Origin: Bacillus alveayuensis
Lineage (GTDB): Bacteria > Bacillota > Bacilli > Bacillales > Aeribacillaceae
Assembly: GCA_030812955.1 (NCBI GenBank)
Contig: JAUSTR010000017.1
Location: 1-50,039 of the forward strand
Direction of reading: 5' to 3'
Length of the DNA: 50,039 bases
In this document: piece after piece, positions 25,804-35,359 of the stretch
Layout: each line of letters begins with the position of its first letter
Numbering within the stretch: the stretch's first letter is position 1
Translations under genes and position numbers: made by a program
Notes under the pieces: generated by a model
Databases searched by the model: none
Told to the model about the DNA's origin: nothing
The model's input: the letters and a program-made list of their open reading frames with translations, nothing else

Positions 25804-26934
25804 TTAGAGATTTGCTTTTCTTACAGTAAAATCAACATCTTCATAGTAGCTATTTTTAACTAGAATATTAGGGCCGAGACATTTGACATTTGGACAATGA
25901 CAATTCAATTGTTTAGCTATTTTTGACTGGCTCCATTTTTCGTATGCAGATAGTAATGTGTCTTCTTGAATATTCCCAAGCGGTGGTGTATCACCAAAAT
26001 CTGTTACAATAATGTCGCCAGTAAAGATATTGACATTTAATCGTGAACGGCCGTCAGGATCATTACGTACCGTTACATTTTTACTGCTTCCGAGACGTTG
26101 AAGCAACGCAAGATCTTTTTCATCATCACTACATGCATAAAAAGGCAATGTTCCAAATAGCATCCAAACGGATTGATCACGTACGTCCAACAAATGATGA
26201 ATGGCTTCCCGGAGTTCATCAAGTGTTAATGCTTCTAAAGTACTTGCAAAATCACTTGGATACATCGGATGAACCTCGTGGCGCTGACATTTCATTTCTT
26301 CGACGATTTGTTTGTGAATTTTTTCAATATGAGGCAGGGTTCGTTTATTAAGCATTGTTTCTGCTGAAACCATTACACCAGCGTCTACAAGCGCGCGGCT
26401 GTTTTCAATTATTCGCTCAAAATATTTCGCTCTCTGTTCGTAAGTCGGTTTACGATCCATCATCGCAAATCCGCCTTCTACGAAATCATCAATTGTTCCC
26501 CAGTTATGAGAAATATGTAATACGTCTAAATACGGAATAATTTTTTCGTAGCGCTTTAAATCTAATGTTAAGTTTGAGTTAATTTGCGTTCGAATGCCGC
26601 GTTCATGAGCGTATTTTAAAATCGGTATCACGTATTCTTCAACAGATTTTAAGGAAAGCATTGGCTCTCCGCCCGTAATGCTTAAAGAACGTAATGTAGG
26701 AACTTCATCTAAACGCTTTAAAATCAAATCAAGCGGCAGCGCCTCTGGATCTTTTGGCGATAATGTATAACCGACAGCACAATGTTCACAGCGCATGTTG
26801 CAAATAGTTGTTGTCGTAAATTCAACATTGGTTAATGTTAATTTTCCATATTGCTCGATATCTAAATACGCTTCCCAAGGATCATAGGAAGGGGTAATGG
26901 GAGCTAATTTGTTTTGAACAGCCATTTTGATCAC
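25804..26934 (-). CDS. yfkAB: Radical SAM / CxCxxxxC-motif protein YfkAB
   Basis: A radical SAM enzyme of about 376 aa with the [4Fe-4S] motif CNMRCEHC (C-x3-C-x2-C), a downstream SITGGEP S-adenosylmethionine-binding block, and a C-terminal Cys cluster (CHCPNVKC). In B. subtilis it is split into yfkA and yfkB; here it is a single intact gene. Substrate is unknown. Start choice is open: a GTG at 26934 four bases after GGAG, or the ATG at 26925. The interval up to 27232 holds no gene; a TATAAT just upstream of the fumarase gene may be its -10 element. Confidence 0.85.
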   Translation of the reverse strand: MIKMAVQNKLAPITPSYDPWEAYLDIEQYGKLTLTNVEFTTTTICNMRCEHCAVGYTLSPKDPEALPLDLILKRLDEVPTLRSLSITGGEPMLSLKSVEEYVIPILKYAHERGIRTQINSNLTLDLKRYEKIIPYLDVLHISHNWGTIDDFVEGGFAMMDRKPTYEQRAKYFERIIENSRALVDAGVMVSAETMLNKRTLPHIEKIHKQIVEEMKCQRHEVHPMYPSDFASTLEALTLDELREAIHHLLDVRDQSVWMLFGTLPFYACSDDEKDLALLQRLGSSKNVTVRNDPDGRSRLNVNIFTGDIIVTDFGDTPPLGNIQEDTLLSAYEKWSQSKIAKQLNCHCPNVKCLGPNILVKNSYYEDVDFTVRKANL

Positions 26935-27232
26935 ACTTCTCCTTTTCAATCCACCAGATCATATCATTTTATATCATATGTGCTTTCAAAAAACTTAGCA
27001 AATATTCATTATAGCATGTTAACAAATAATAGGGAGAGGAAAGATTCAAGCCAATATGTTTGAAATATAAAAAAAATGAAAAATTCCTCAGAAAAAGACT
27101 TTGTCTAAAAACTAATGTAAAGAGTTTCTAAATGTAAGCTTTTACAAATTTCTTTAAATCAAGAATTGAACAGAGTATAATAAAAATTGTGGAAAAAGAC
27201 AGAATTCTTTTATTTGAAAAGGGGAGAGCGGG

Positions 27233-28777
27233 ATGGAGAAGCTTTTTGAAAGTATGTACAAGCTCATTGTGGAAACATCTACGAATTTGCCGAAGGATGT
27301 TCGTCGTGCGATTTACGAAGCAAAATTAAAAGAAAATGCGGGAACAAGAGCGGCCATGTCGCTAGCGACGATCTCCGAAAATATAAGAATGGCAGATGAA
27401 AATGTATCGCCGATTTGTCAGGATACGGGATTGCCAACCTTTAAAATCAAGGTTCCAGTAGGTGTAAATCAGCTTAAAATTAAAGAAGTCATTAAAGAGG
27501 CCATTGCTAAAGCGACAAAAGATGGAAAGCTCCGTCCAAATTCAGTTGATTCGTTAACTGGCGAAAACTCTGGCGACAATTTAGGTGAAGGGACACCTGT
27601 TATTAAATTCGAACAATGGGAAAAAGACTACATGGATGTTCGCCTTATTTTGAAAGGCGGAGGCTGTGAAAATAAAAATATTCAATATAGCCTTCCATGC
27701 GAGCTAGAAGGACTTGGACGTGCAGGCCGTGATTTAGACGGAATTCGGAAATGTATCTTGCATTCTGTCTATCAAGCACAAGGCCAAGGCTGCTCGGCTG
27801 GGTTTATCGGTGTTGGAATCGGCGGCGACCGCACATCTGGATATGAATTAGCGAAAGAGCAGCTTTTCCGCAGTGTCGATGATGTAAATCCGAATGAAGA
27901 TTTACGCAAGCTAGAAGAATACATTATGGAAAATGCCAACAAGCTTGGCATTGGTACAATGGGATTCGGTGGAGAAACAACTTTATTAGGCTGTAAAATT
28001 GGAGCGATTAACCGTATTCCAGCAAGCTTCTTCGTATCGGTTGCGTACAATTGTTGGGCATTCCGCCGTTTAGGAGTTTATATTGATCCGGAATCAGGTG
28101 AAATTACAAAATGGCTTTACCAAGACGGCGAAGATGTTGATTTATCGAATCCGCCTGCAAATGAAGAAGCTGCTGCCTCATCTGACTCTGAAAGCCGTGT
28201 AGTTACTTTAGAAGCGCCAATTACAGAAAAACAAATTCGTGAATTAAAAGTTGGCGACGTCGTACGGATTAATGGCATTATTTACACTGGACGTGATGCC
28301 ATCCATAAATATTTAATGGATCACGATTCACCTGTTGACTTAAATGGTCAAATTATTTATCATTGCGGACCAGTTATGTTAAAAGATGAAAACGGTAATT
28401 GGGAAGTAAAAGCGGCAGGTCCGACAACAAGTATTCGTGAGGAGCCTTATCAAGGGGATATTATGAAAAAATTCGGTGTTCGCGCCGTCATGGGTAAAGG
28501 CGGCATGGGGCCCAAAACATTGCAAGCGTTAAAAGAGCATGGCGGCGTTTACTTAAATGCCATCGGTGGAGCTGCACAATATTATGCGGAATGTATTAAA
28601 TCCGTTGAAGGTGTTGACTTGCTTGAATTCGGAATTCCAGAAGCGATGTGGCATTTGCGCGTTGAAAACTTCACCGCTGTTGTAACGATGGACTCCCACG
28701 GAAACAGCTTGCACGAAGATGTGGACAAATCTTCATTAGAAAAGCTTGCTCAATTTAAAGAGCCTGTTTTTAAATAA
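27233..28777 (+). CDS. fumA: Class I (iron-sulfur) fumarate hydratase
   Basis: A 514-aa fumarase combining the alpha domain (SPICQDTGLPTFKIKVP, GGGCENKNIQYSLPC) and the C-terminal beta domain (VVRINGIIYTGRDAIHKYL, YHCGPVM, RAVMGKGGMGPKT) in one chain. Cysteines in CQDTG, GGCEN and the later LGCKIG are candidates for the [4Fe-4S] ligands. It interconverts fumarate and malate in the TCA cycle. GGGGAGAG precedes the ATG. A TATAAT lies about 55 bases upstream. The gene is followed by its own terminator. Confidence 0.92.
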   Translation: MEKLFESMYKLIVETSTNLPKDVRRAIYEAKLKENAGTRAAMSLATISENIRMADENVSPICQDTGLPTFKIKVPVGVNQLKIKEVIKEAIAKATKDGKLRPNSVDSLTGENSGDNLGEGTPVIKFEQWEKDYMDVRLILKGGGCENKNIQYSLPCELEGLGRAGRDLDGIRKCILHSVYQAQGQGCSAGFIGVGIGGDRTSGYELAKEQLFRSVDDVNPNEDLRKLEEYIMENANKLGIGTMGFGGETTLLGCKIGAINRIPASFFVSVAYNCWAFRRLGVYIDPESGEITKWLYQDGEDVDLSNPPANEEAAASSDSESRVVTLEAPITEKQIRELKVGDVVRINGIIYTGRDAIHKYLMDHDSPVDLNGQIIYHCGPVMLKDENGNWEVKAAGPTTSIREEPYQGDIMKKFGVRAVMGKGGMGPKTLQALKEHGGVYLNAIGGAAQYYAECIKSVEGVDLLEFGIPEAMWHLRVENFTAVVTMDSHGNSLHEDVDKSSLEKLAQFKEPVFK

Positions 28778-28787
28778 TTTTTTCAAA

Positions 28788-28822
28788 AAGGGACTTCTAA
28801 TTTTTGGGAAGTCCCTTAATTT
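28788..28822 (+). terminator. Terminator after the fumarase gene
   Basis: AAGGGACTTC / GAAGTCCCTT stem with a ten-base T-rich loop, followed by AATTTTA. Confidence 0.8.
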
Positions 28823-28992
28823 TATATTCCTGTCCCCTAGTACTTGATAATGTTCATTTGCAACTCGAAAAGTAAATAAAGGGCTTCTGATTCCGTCAAG
28901 GGCTGTTGTTTTACAAAACAGGCACCTATATTTAAGCTTCACAGTAAAAATGTTATCATTAGGTAATGATAAAAAAGAAAGGGGTGAATGGA

Positions 28993-29559
28993 GTGGCCTT
29001 ACGTCATGATTCTTTTGTATCTTTAGAAAAGTTTTATGAGATGAGGGAAAAGAGTGAACAGTTGTTAGAGTACATTGATGGCGTTGTATACATGTCGCCT
29101 TCTCCATCTACAAAACATCAACGAGTATTAAGTCGTCTTCAATTACAATTTGGAAATTTCCTGCTAGATGCTCCATGTGAAGTATTTGTTGCCCCTTATG
29201 ATATCGAATTAAAGAGTGAAAAGATTGAAGGGAATAAAATTGTTATTCCTGATATAAGCGTTATATGTGATAAAAATGGTTTTACTGAAACGAAATATAT
29301 CGGCGTTCCTCACCTTATAGTAGAAATCCTTAGTCCATCCAATCAATCACATGACTTAGTTACAAAGCTCAATCTTTATATGAAGTATGGAGTGAAGGAA
29401 TATTGGATCGTGAATCCAATGATTAATTCCGTTACCGTTTATGTTTTAAATGATGCAGGAATGTATGAACAGTTTGCCGTAAAATCAGAAAAAGGCAAGG
29501 TTTCATCGAAAATATTGAACGGGTTTCATGTCGACTTAGAATATATATTTGCAACATAA
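28993..29559 (+). CDS. Uma2-family (DUF820) putative endonuclease
   Basis: A 188-aa protein with the Uma2 PD-(D/E)XK-like core: YIDGVVYMSPSPS, VVIPDISVIC (Asp), VPHLIVEILSPSN (Glu) and K-x-x-x-Y-x-x-x-G-V-x-E-Y-W-I-V. Uma2 proteins belong to the restriction-endonuclease-like fold but lack a settled role. The frame is open to an ATG at 28966, but GGGGTG six bases before the GTG at 28993 makes the latter the better start. It stands alone. Confidence 0.85.
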   Translation: MALRHDSFVSLEKFYEMREKSEQLLEYIDGVVYMSPSPSTKHQRVLSRLQLQFGNFLLDAPCEVFVAPYDIELKSEKIEGNKIVIPDISVICDKNGFTETKYIGVPHLIVEILSPSNQSHDLVTKLNLYMKYGVKEYWIVNPMINSVTVYVLNDAGMYEQFAVKSEKGKVSSKILNGFHVDLEYIFAT

Positions 29560-29704
29560 CGTAGCTGTTAGTTTTTTTTCGAAGTTTTATTTTTCGTTAT
29601 GAATAACTCACTTATAAGAGCTTTGGAATTATTACCAGTATGAAACGTCCTTTCCGAAATACACTAATATCAAAAGTAAGTGTTTTTCGGAAGGAGAGAA
29701 CGAT

Positions 29705-30505
29705 GTGAAGCGTTTGTTCTTATTTATTAGTTTTTCGATTTTTTTCCTCATCAATATTCATCCCGTATTAGCTGTTTCCAATCAAGTGATTCATTGGGGC
29801 TTTAAAAAGAGCACGAATCAAGAGCCGCCATATGCCGGAAAAGAGCTGGAATCGATTTTGCAAAAATACGGAGCTTATTATTTAGGGGATACACGGAAAA
29901 AGGATATTTATTTAACGTTTGATAATGGCTATGAAAACGGTTATACAGCAAAAATTTTAGATGTGTTAAAAAAACACGATGTGCCCGCAGCCTTTTTTGT
30001 TACAGGTCATTATTTAAATGATCAGCCTGAACTTGTAAAAAGAATGGTGAAAGAAGGGCATATCGTTGGTAACCATTCATGGAGCCACCCTGATTTAACA
30101 AAAGTAAGCGAAGAGCAATTTATAAAGGAATTAAATTCTGTTAGTCAAAGAGTAGAAGAGTTGACAGGGCAAAAAGGGACGGTTTATTTGCGGCCGCCAA
30201 GGGGAATTTTTAGCGAACGAACACTTGCTTTATCAAAAAAATACGGGTATCAAAACGTCTTTTGGTCACTTGCTTTTGTTGATTGGAAAATCCATCATCA
30301 AAAAGGCTGGCAATATGCCTATGATAATATAATGAATCAAATTCATCCAGGCGCGATCATTTTGTTGCATACCGTTTCAAAAGATAATGCAGAAGCACTA
30401 GATCAAGCGATACAAGATTTAAAAAAAGAAGGATACCGTTTTAAAAGCTTAGATGACTTAATGATGGAAAAAGAAATCGAGCATCCGTATTTGTTTTCCC
30501 TTTGA
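29705..30505 (+). CDS. pdaA: Muramic delta-lactam-forming N-acetylmuramic acid deacetylase
   Basis: A 266-aa CE4 polysaccharide deacetylase with a signal peptide (RLFLFISFSIFFLINIHPVLA). The NodB motifs appear as LTFDNGYE (catalytic/metal Asp, with the PdaA-type Asn after it), GNHSWSHPDL (metal His pair), RPPRGIFSER and ILLHTVS. PdaA acts in the spore cortex, where it removes acetyl from muramic acid before delta-lactam formation needed for germination. The start is a GTG after AAGGAGAG. Its location next to yfjP and yfjO matches B. subtilis yfjS. Confidence 0.9.
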   Translation: MKRLFLFISFSIFFLINIHPVLAVSNQVIHWGFKKSTNQEPPYAGKELESILQKYGAYYLGDTRKKDIYLTFDNGYENGYTAKILDVLKKHDVPAAFFVTGHYLNDQPELVKRMVKEGHIVGNHSWSHPDLTKVSEEQFIKELNSVSQRVEELTGQKGTVYLRPPRGIFSERTLALSKKYGYQNVFWSLAFVDWKIHHQKGWQYAYDNIMNQIHPGAIILLHTVSKDNAEALDQAIQDLKKEGYRFKSLDDLMMEKEIEHPYLFSL

Positions 30506-30563
30506 CATTGTGCGAAGGGTTTTTTATATTTACGATGATAACATTTAAAAAGGTGCGGATCTC

Positions 30564-31457
30564 ATGATGTGGAAAGAACAAGTTGAAGCAACACCGCCAT
30601 ATGATTTTGACCAAGTGTTAGAAATGTTGGCTCTTGATCCTTTAAATAAAGTAAATATTGAAAAGCGTACGATTGATGTTCCATTATATGATCGATTAGG
30701 AAATCCTTTTGTCGTTACAGTACAAGCTACCGGAACAAAAGAAGAACCATCCTTTATCGTAACAGGGATGAATGAAGGTCAAAAAGAGCATGCGATGAGC
30801 GAACTAGTCCGCATTTTTCATTGGGATCGTTCGCTGAAAGTCATTCAAGAGCATTTTTTACAAACGAATTTAGCCAAGCTTTTTAGAGAGCATGAAGGAA
30901 CACCACTAATTCTTGATTTCCATGTTTATAATTGCTTAATGAAATGTATCATCCATCAGCAGCTAAATTTATCTTTTGCTTACCAATTATCAACGTCGTT
31001 TGTGAATACATTCGGGACAACAATAGATGGAGTAAAGTTTTATCCGAAGCCAGAAGTAGTAGCTGAATTAAATTATGATGATTTGCGGAGCTTAAAATTT
31101 AGTAGGCGCAAAGCAGAATATGTGATTGATACTTCAAGGTTAATTGCTGAAGGAAAACTTTCTTTAGAAAAGCTTCATGACATGAATGATCAAGAAGTGA
31201 TGAACAAGCTCGTCAAAGTGAGAGGGATTGGTCCGTGGACGGTGCAAAATGTATTAATGTTTGGACTTGGCCGATCGAATCTTTTCCCAGTTGCCGATAT
31301 CGGTTTGCAAAATGCCGTGAAAAAATATTTTAACCTTGAGCGAAAACCGACGAAAGAAGAAATGGAAAAATACAGTCGAGAGTGGTCGCCTTATTTAAGC
31401 TATGCGTCCCTTTATTTATGGAGAAGCATTGAAAAGAAACGGAGAGAAACAACATGA
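30564..31457 (+). CDS. yfjP: DNA-3-methyladenine glycosylase, AlkA-like
   Basis: A 297-aa HhH-GPD DNA glycosylase that removes alkylated bases in base excision repair. The helix-hairpin-helix is [20 protein letters not shown] (about residues 214-233) and the catalytic Asp follows in [10 protein letters not shown]. An AlkA-type N-terminal domain precedes. AAAGGTGCGG lies before two adjacent ATG codons. Its last four bases (ATGA) overlap the start of the methyltransferase gene, so the two are translationally coupled. Confidence 0.9.
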   Translation: MMWKEQVEATPPYDFDQVLEMLALDPLNKVNIEKRTIDVPLYDRLGNPFVVTVQATGTKEEPSFIVTGMNEGQKEHAMSELVRIFHWDRSLKVIQEHFLQTNLAKLFREHEGTPLILDFHVYNCLMKCIIHQQLNLSFAYQLSTSFVNTFGTTIDGVKFYPKPEVVAELNYDDLRSLKFSRRKAEYVIDTSRLIAEGKLSLEKLHDMNDQEVMNKLVKVRGIGPWTVQNVLMFGLGRSNLFPVADIGLQNAVKKYFNLERKPTKEEMEKYSREWSPYLSYASLYLWRSIEKKRRETT

Positions 31458-32827
31458 CGAAAAACGTAACGATCGAAAAAGGGCAGCAATTTCCTCTCAC
31501 AATTAAACGACTCGGAATTAATGGGGAAGGAGTAGGCTATTTTAAAAAGCAAGTCGTTTTTGTTCCGGGTGCTTTGCCTGGGGAAGAAGTGGTAGTGGAA
31601 GCGACGAAAATTCATCCGAAGTATGCAGAAGGAAAAATAAAACGAATCCGCAATAAATCTCCTCATCGTGTAAAAGCACCATGTGTCCACTTTGGTGAGT
31701 GCGGAGGCTGTCAGCTGCAGCATTTAAGCTATGAACAGCAGCTTAAGGAAAAACGAGATATTGTCATTCAAGCTCTTGAACGCCATACAAAATTGAAGAT
31801 GGAAGAGCTAGATATTCGTGAGACGATCGGAATGGAAGACCCGTGGCATTATCGAAATAAAAGCTCTTTCCAGCTTCAAGGAAAAAAAGGTGAAGTAATC
31901 GCCGGATTGTACGGTCTCGATTCCCATCGACTTGTCCCGATTGAGTCTTGTATGGTGCAGCACCCTTTAACCGATAAAGTAACGCAAATCGTGAAACAAG
32001 TACTAAGTGATTTTAATATACCAATTTATCATGAACGAAAGCGAACAGGGCTTGTGAGAACGATTGTGGTAAGAGCAGGTATTCAAACAGGACACGTTCA
32101 AGTCGTTCTTATTACAGCGAAAAAAGAATTGCCACGTAAAGAATTAATTGCAGAAGAAATTATAAAGCGTGCTCCAGAAGTTACATCAGTCATGCAGAAT
32201 GTAAATGGCCAAAAAACATCGCTCATTTTTGGAGATGAAACATTACCAATAAAAGGGGAGCAAGCGATTCAAGAAACACTCGGCGACCTGTCATTTGAGC
32301 TCTCGGCTCGTGCCTTTTTCCAGCTCAATCCGACTCAAACGGTAAAGCTATATGATGAAGTGAAAAAAGCGGCACAATTAACCGGAAACGAAAAAATAGT
32401 AGACGCTTACTGTGGCGTAGGAACGATCGGACTTTGGCTCGCCAAAGACGCAAAAGAAATCCGCGGCATGGACGTCATCGAAGAATCCATCCAAAACGCC
32501 AACGAAAACGCGAAAAAACACGGAATCCAAAACGCAACCTATGTAACGGGAAAAGCAGAACAACTAATGCCCAAATGGGTCAAAGAAGGCTGGAAACCTG
32601 ACGTAGTTGTCGTGGACCCTCCACGAACAGGCTGTGACGAAAAATTCCTAAAAACCATCAAAAAAGTCAAACCAAAACGATTCGTCTACGTATCCTGCAA
32701 CCCGTCCACTTTAGCGAAAGACATTCAATATTTATCAGACCAATACAAAGTGGAATACATTCAGCCAGTGGACATGTTTCCGCACACAGCGCACGTTGAG
32801 TGCGTTTCGCAGATAGTTTTAAAATGA
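31454..32827 (+). CDS. yfjO: 23S rRNA (uracil-5-)-methyltransferase, RlmCD/RumA family
   Basis: A 457-aa enzyme that makes m5U in 23S rRNA. It has an N-terminal TRAM domain ([23 protein letters not shown]), a [4Fe-4S] cysteine set ([11 protein letters not shown] with the later ESCMVQH), an S-adenosylmethionine-binding block ([12 protein letters not shown], about residue 317) and the catalytic Cys in [12 protein letters not shown] (about residue 414). From about 32,390 onward the codons use more C at third positions than upstream. The gene is complete, ending [11 protein letters not shown], but mobile DNA begins right after its terminator. Confidence 0.92.
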   Translation: MTKNVTIEKGQQFPLTIKRLGINGEGVGYFKKQVVFVPGALPGEEVVVEATKIHPKYAEGKIKRIRNKSPHRVKAPCVHFGECGGCQLQHLSYEQQLKEKRDIVIQALERHTKLKMEELDIRETIGMEDPWHYRNKSSFQLQGKKGEVIAGLYGLDSHRLVPIESCMVQHPLTDKVTQIVKQVLSDFNIPIYHERKRTGLVRTIVVRAGIQTGHVQVVLITAKKELPRKELIAEEIIKRAPEVTSVMQNVNGQKTSLIFGDETLPIKGEQAIQETLGDLSFELSARAFFQLNPTQTVKLYDEVKKAAQLTGNEKIVDAYCGVGTIGLWLAKDAKEIRGMDVIEESIQNANENAKKHGIQNATYVTGKAEQLMPKWVKEGWKPDVVVVDPPRTGCDEKFLKTIKKVKPKRFVYVSCNPSTLAKDIQYLSDQYKVEYIQPVDMFPHTAHVECVSQIVLK

Positions 32828-32833
32828 AAAAAT

Positions 32834-32862
32834 GAGGCAAGATAAGGTTTCTTTCTTGCCTC
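32834..32862. terminator. Bidirectional terminator at the left edge of the defence island
   Basis: GAGGCAAGA (32834-32842) / TCTTGCCTC (32854-32862), flanked by A-run and ATTCAATTTTT. It separates the convergent yfjO and recombinase genes. Confidence 0.8.
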
Positions 32863-34340
32863 TATTCAATTTTTGGTGTGGTAAACCGGTAATGAATTAT
32901 TGGTGTACCGTCCTCTTTTACCTCGATTCGATTAATCAGTCGATGGAGAATATCCTCGGTTAATTCATCGAAATTTAGGAATTGAAGTAATTCCTTTTTG
33001 AGCTTTTCAATCGTTTCGATTACATCCTCGCTTTCCATCAATGAAAGAAGTTCATTTTTCTGTTCCATTAATTCAGTTAAATCCTTGTTCGTTACTTCAA
33101 TACTCTCTTGATATTCTTCATGTGTGATAATTCCGTCAGCTAACAGGTTGATGAATTTCCTTTTTCGATTTTTTAAAACATCCATCTGTTTGTTAATCTT
33201 ATTGATTTTCTTTTGAGAATCCGATTTTGTACTTTTCGATTTTCTCTCCATCTTCTTTATATATTTCTCTTTATCAACTTGTTGAATTAAGGTTTGGATG
33301 TCATTTAGGATTGTTTCTTTAAGAAAATCCTCTTTTATCGTGTGGGCGGTACAAGCCTTTTTGCCATGACGGGCATAATTTCCACAGATGTAGCCCCGAC
33401 GATTACTTCTATACCACATTCCCGTACCACAGTCAGCACAATAGAGAATGTTGGTAAAAAGATGTAATTTGGGTGCTGTAATATATTTTCTTCTCTGCTC
33501 TAATTGATTTTGGACAGCATCAAACGTTTCCCTAGATATAATTGGCTCATGTGCATTTTCGATAATAAACTGTCCTTCTTTTGGAACTTTTTTCCTCCTT
33601 TTACTCGTTACACTTACTGTCGTTGTTCTTCCTTGAACAAGATCCCCAACGTAATGGGGATTTGTCAAGATGCATCTAATGGTAGAATCATGCCACTTAT
33701 CTCCTGCGTTTGCTTTTTCAGCTATTTGAGCAGGGGTAGGAATTCCCTCGTTATATAGCCGTCTTGCAATACTTTGTCGTCCGTTTCCTTCCAAATATTC
33801 TTTGAAAATTCGTCTAACAATATTTGGTGTTTCATCATTTCGGATATACAATTTTCCATCTCTTACTTCATACCCATATGGAGGGTTTGATCCTTTAAAA
33901 AGTCCATTTTTTGCTCGAGTTTTTAATGTCTCTTTCACACGATTACTCGTGTTTTGAGATTCTTGTTCGTACATCCATGCATAAAGGCCAAACATATGAG
34001 TGTTCCCTGTTAATGTATTGATCGCATTATCTAAAGTAATGATGTGAATCCCTTGGTTTTCACATAAGTTTTTGATTTTATAGGATAATTCTCCATTTCG
34101 GGCAAGACGTGATAACTCTTTGGCAAGGATGATATCGAATTTTCTATCCTGAGCATCTTCAATTAGTTTTTGAAGTTTTTCCCTTTTTGCTGTCGTCCCG
34201 CTTTCAACGTCGATATAAAAGTTGTAAATATCCCAACCTTTTTCTGATATATAATTATAAAATAGCTCTTGCTGATATTTTAATGAATCTTTTTGTTCTT
34301 CTTTATCCGTTGAAACACGAACATATACTGCACATCTCAT
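32862..34340 (-). CDS. Large serine recombinase (site-specific integrase)
   Basis: A 492-aa large serine recombinase. The resolvase domain starts MRCAVYVRVSTDKEEQKDSL with the catalytic Ser (about residue 10) and contains LAKELSRLARN. A recombinase domain (GYEVRDGKLY ... STIRCILTNPHYVGDLVQG), a zinc ribbon (ILYCADCGTGMW ... GYICGNYARHGKKAC) and a long Lys-rich coiled coil (about 355-455) follow. It would integrate or excise the island. It lies directly after yfjO, facing it. Its ATG overlaps the stop of the small ORF upstream (ATGA), so the two are coupled. Confidence 0.93.
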   Translation of the reverse strand: MRCAVYVRVSTDKEEQKDSLKYQQELFYNYISEKGWDIYNFYIDVESGTTAKREKLQKLIEDAQDRKFDIILAKELSRLARNGELSYKIKNLCENQGIHIITLDNAINTLTGNTHMFGLYAWMYEQESQNTSNRVKETLKTRAKNGLFKGSNPPYGYEVRDGKLYIRNDETPNIVRRIFKEYLEGNGRQSIARRLYNEGIPTPAQIAEKANAGDKWHDSTIRCILTNPHYVGDLVQGRTTTVSVTSKRRKKVPKEGQFIIENAHEPIISRETFDAVQNQLEQRRKYITAPKLHLFTNILYCADCGTGMWYRSNRRGYICGNYARHGKKACTAHTIKEDFLKETILNDIQTLIQQVDKEKYIKKMERKSKSTKSDSQKKINKINKQMDVLKNRKRKFINLLADGIITHEEYQESIEVTNKDLTELMEQKNELLSLMESEDVIETIEKLKKELLQFLNFDELTEDILHRLINRIEVKEDGTPIIHYRFTTPKIE

Positions 34341-34507
34341 TTTGAATCATACTCCTTCTCATCATTCTGAGATGTAGCAGTGTTTACCTTACTAGCATTA
34401 TTGACGAGTTCTTCAATTTTATGATCAATAATGGAATTTATAACATCCATGAAGGTGAGCGAAGTATCTGCAAAAATTCGCTCAACTGTGTATTCAAATC
34501 TATTCAT
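34337..34507 (-). CDS. Small ORF (56 aa) translationally coupled to the recombinase
   Basis: MNRFEYTVERIFADTSLTFM... runs 56 residues, acidic/polar with amphipathic helices and no Cys or Trp. GGGAGAG precedes its ATG and its stop overlaps the recombinase start by four bases, which strongly supports translation. I do not recognise it. Position suggests an accessory factor for recombination (for example a directionality factor or regulator), which is only inference. Confidence 0.65.
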   Translation of the reverse strand: MNRFEYTVERIFADTSLTFMDVINSIIDHKIEELVNNASKVNTATSQNDEKEYDSK

Positions 34508-34544
34508 GATTTATCGCTCTCCCTTTTATAATTTTTCAATATAA

Positions 34545-34620
34545 AAAAATCCGCAGAATTACATAACCAACAATGTGAATGGTTACGTAACCTCTGCGGT
34601 TCTCGCTTTTTATTGGGTTA
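34545..34620 (-). promoter_or_regulatory. Terminator-like hairpin ahead of the first recombinase unit
   Basis: CCGCAGA (34551-34557) pairs with TCTGCGG (34593-34599) and TAACC (34564-34568) with GGTTA (34581-34585); on the minus strand the stem ends in a T-run (34544-34550). It follows the shortened recombinase gene, so it may simply be its terminator. The block AAGCGAGAACCGC at its upstream edge recurs as AAGCGAAAACCGC at the hairpin at 47081-47145, ahead of the second recombinase unit. Confidence 0.6.
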
Positions 34621-34628
34621 CACTAAAA

Positions 34629-35066
34629 TTATTTGACTTTGATAAATATTCTTTTAGATGAATGTAGTTTTTCGATGAATCGACGATTTTTTTTATATTC
34701 CAATAAGGGTATTAAATACTGTAAATATCTATTTTCTTCTAATGGTTTATTCGTTCTAATATAGACTGCAGGGACTCCCCTGTTTTTTTGTTGTAAAACA
34801 TTATTAAGTGAACTAAAATTTCTTAGTACTTTATCATCATCACTATGGATAGTATTTATTTGATTATCCACTGTTACGATATGGATTTTGTTTTGCTTAT
34901 AAAGATTTTCTAATTCCATCAATAGCTCAGTATTTCTATAAAGTCTTGATGGATCTGTTGCAACGATAATATCAAATTTACCTTGACGAACATCTTCAAT
35001 CATAAATTTTAAATTTTCATCTGCAAGATTTTTGTTTGTAGTTCGAATATAAGCTGCACATTGCAT
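34629..35066 (-). CDS. Shortened, probably catalytically dead serine-recombinase paralogue
   Basis: The 145-aa product begins MQCAAYIRTTNKNLADENLK and continues MIEDVRQGKFDIIVATDPSRLYRN and IHIVTVDNQINT, which lines up with the resolvase domain of the 492-aa recombinase. About 35-45 residues are missing between YIRTT and the LIED block, and the catalytic Ser (YVRVS) is replaced by Thr (YIRTT). A second YIRTN motif occurs at about residue 102 (VPAVYIRTNKPLEENRYLQY). No DNA-binding recombinase domain or zinc ribbon remains. It may be a decayed copy or a repurposed regulator. It is divergent from hsdM. Confidence 0.7.
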   Translation of the reverse strand: MQCAAYIRTTNKNLADENLKFMIEDVRQGKFDIIVATDPSRLYRNTELLMELENLYKQNKIHIVTVDNQINTIHSDDDKVLRNFSSLNNVLQQKNRGVPAVYIRTNKPLEENRYLQYLIPLLEYKKNRRFIEKLHSSKRIFIKVK

Positions 35067-35359
35067 AACATATTCATCTTCTTAGTTATTTGTATTTTTC
35101 GATTTGCATAAAGCATTGTATCTTCGTTTTTTCATATTTGAAGAGGAAAAAGGAATTTTTTTAAAAAAATTTGATTAACCGATTTGTTCTGAAACATTAT
35201 ACTTATCGATTCAATGTATTTTAATAGGATTTAAAATTTTTAAGATATTTTGGATTAATCAATTGGGTAAATAGTTATAGGTCTCCAAGTTTATCCTTTT
35301 AATAAAATGAGATAAATAAGTATAATGAAGATATATAAGATGCAGCAGGAGGAACTTAA
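35067..35359. promoter_or_regulatory. Divergent control region between the recombinase paralogue and hsdM
   Basis: An AT-rich region. GATTAACCGATTT (35173-35185) recurs as its exact reverse complement at 47173-47185 in the other divergent control region. TATAAT (35321-35326) is a plausible -10 for hsdM with a weak TTTAAT-like -35. AGGAGG (35347-35352) serves the hsdM ATG at 35360. Confidence 0.5.
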
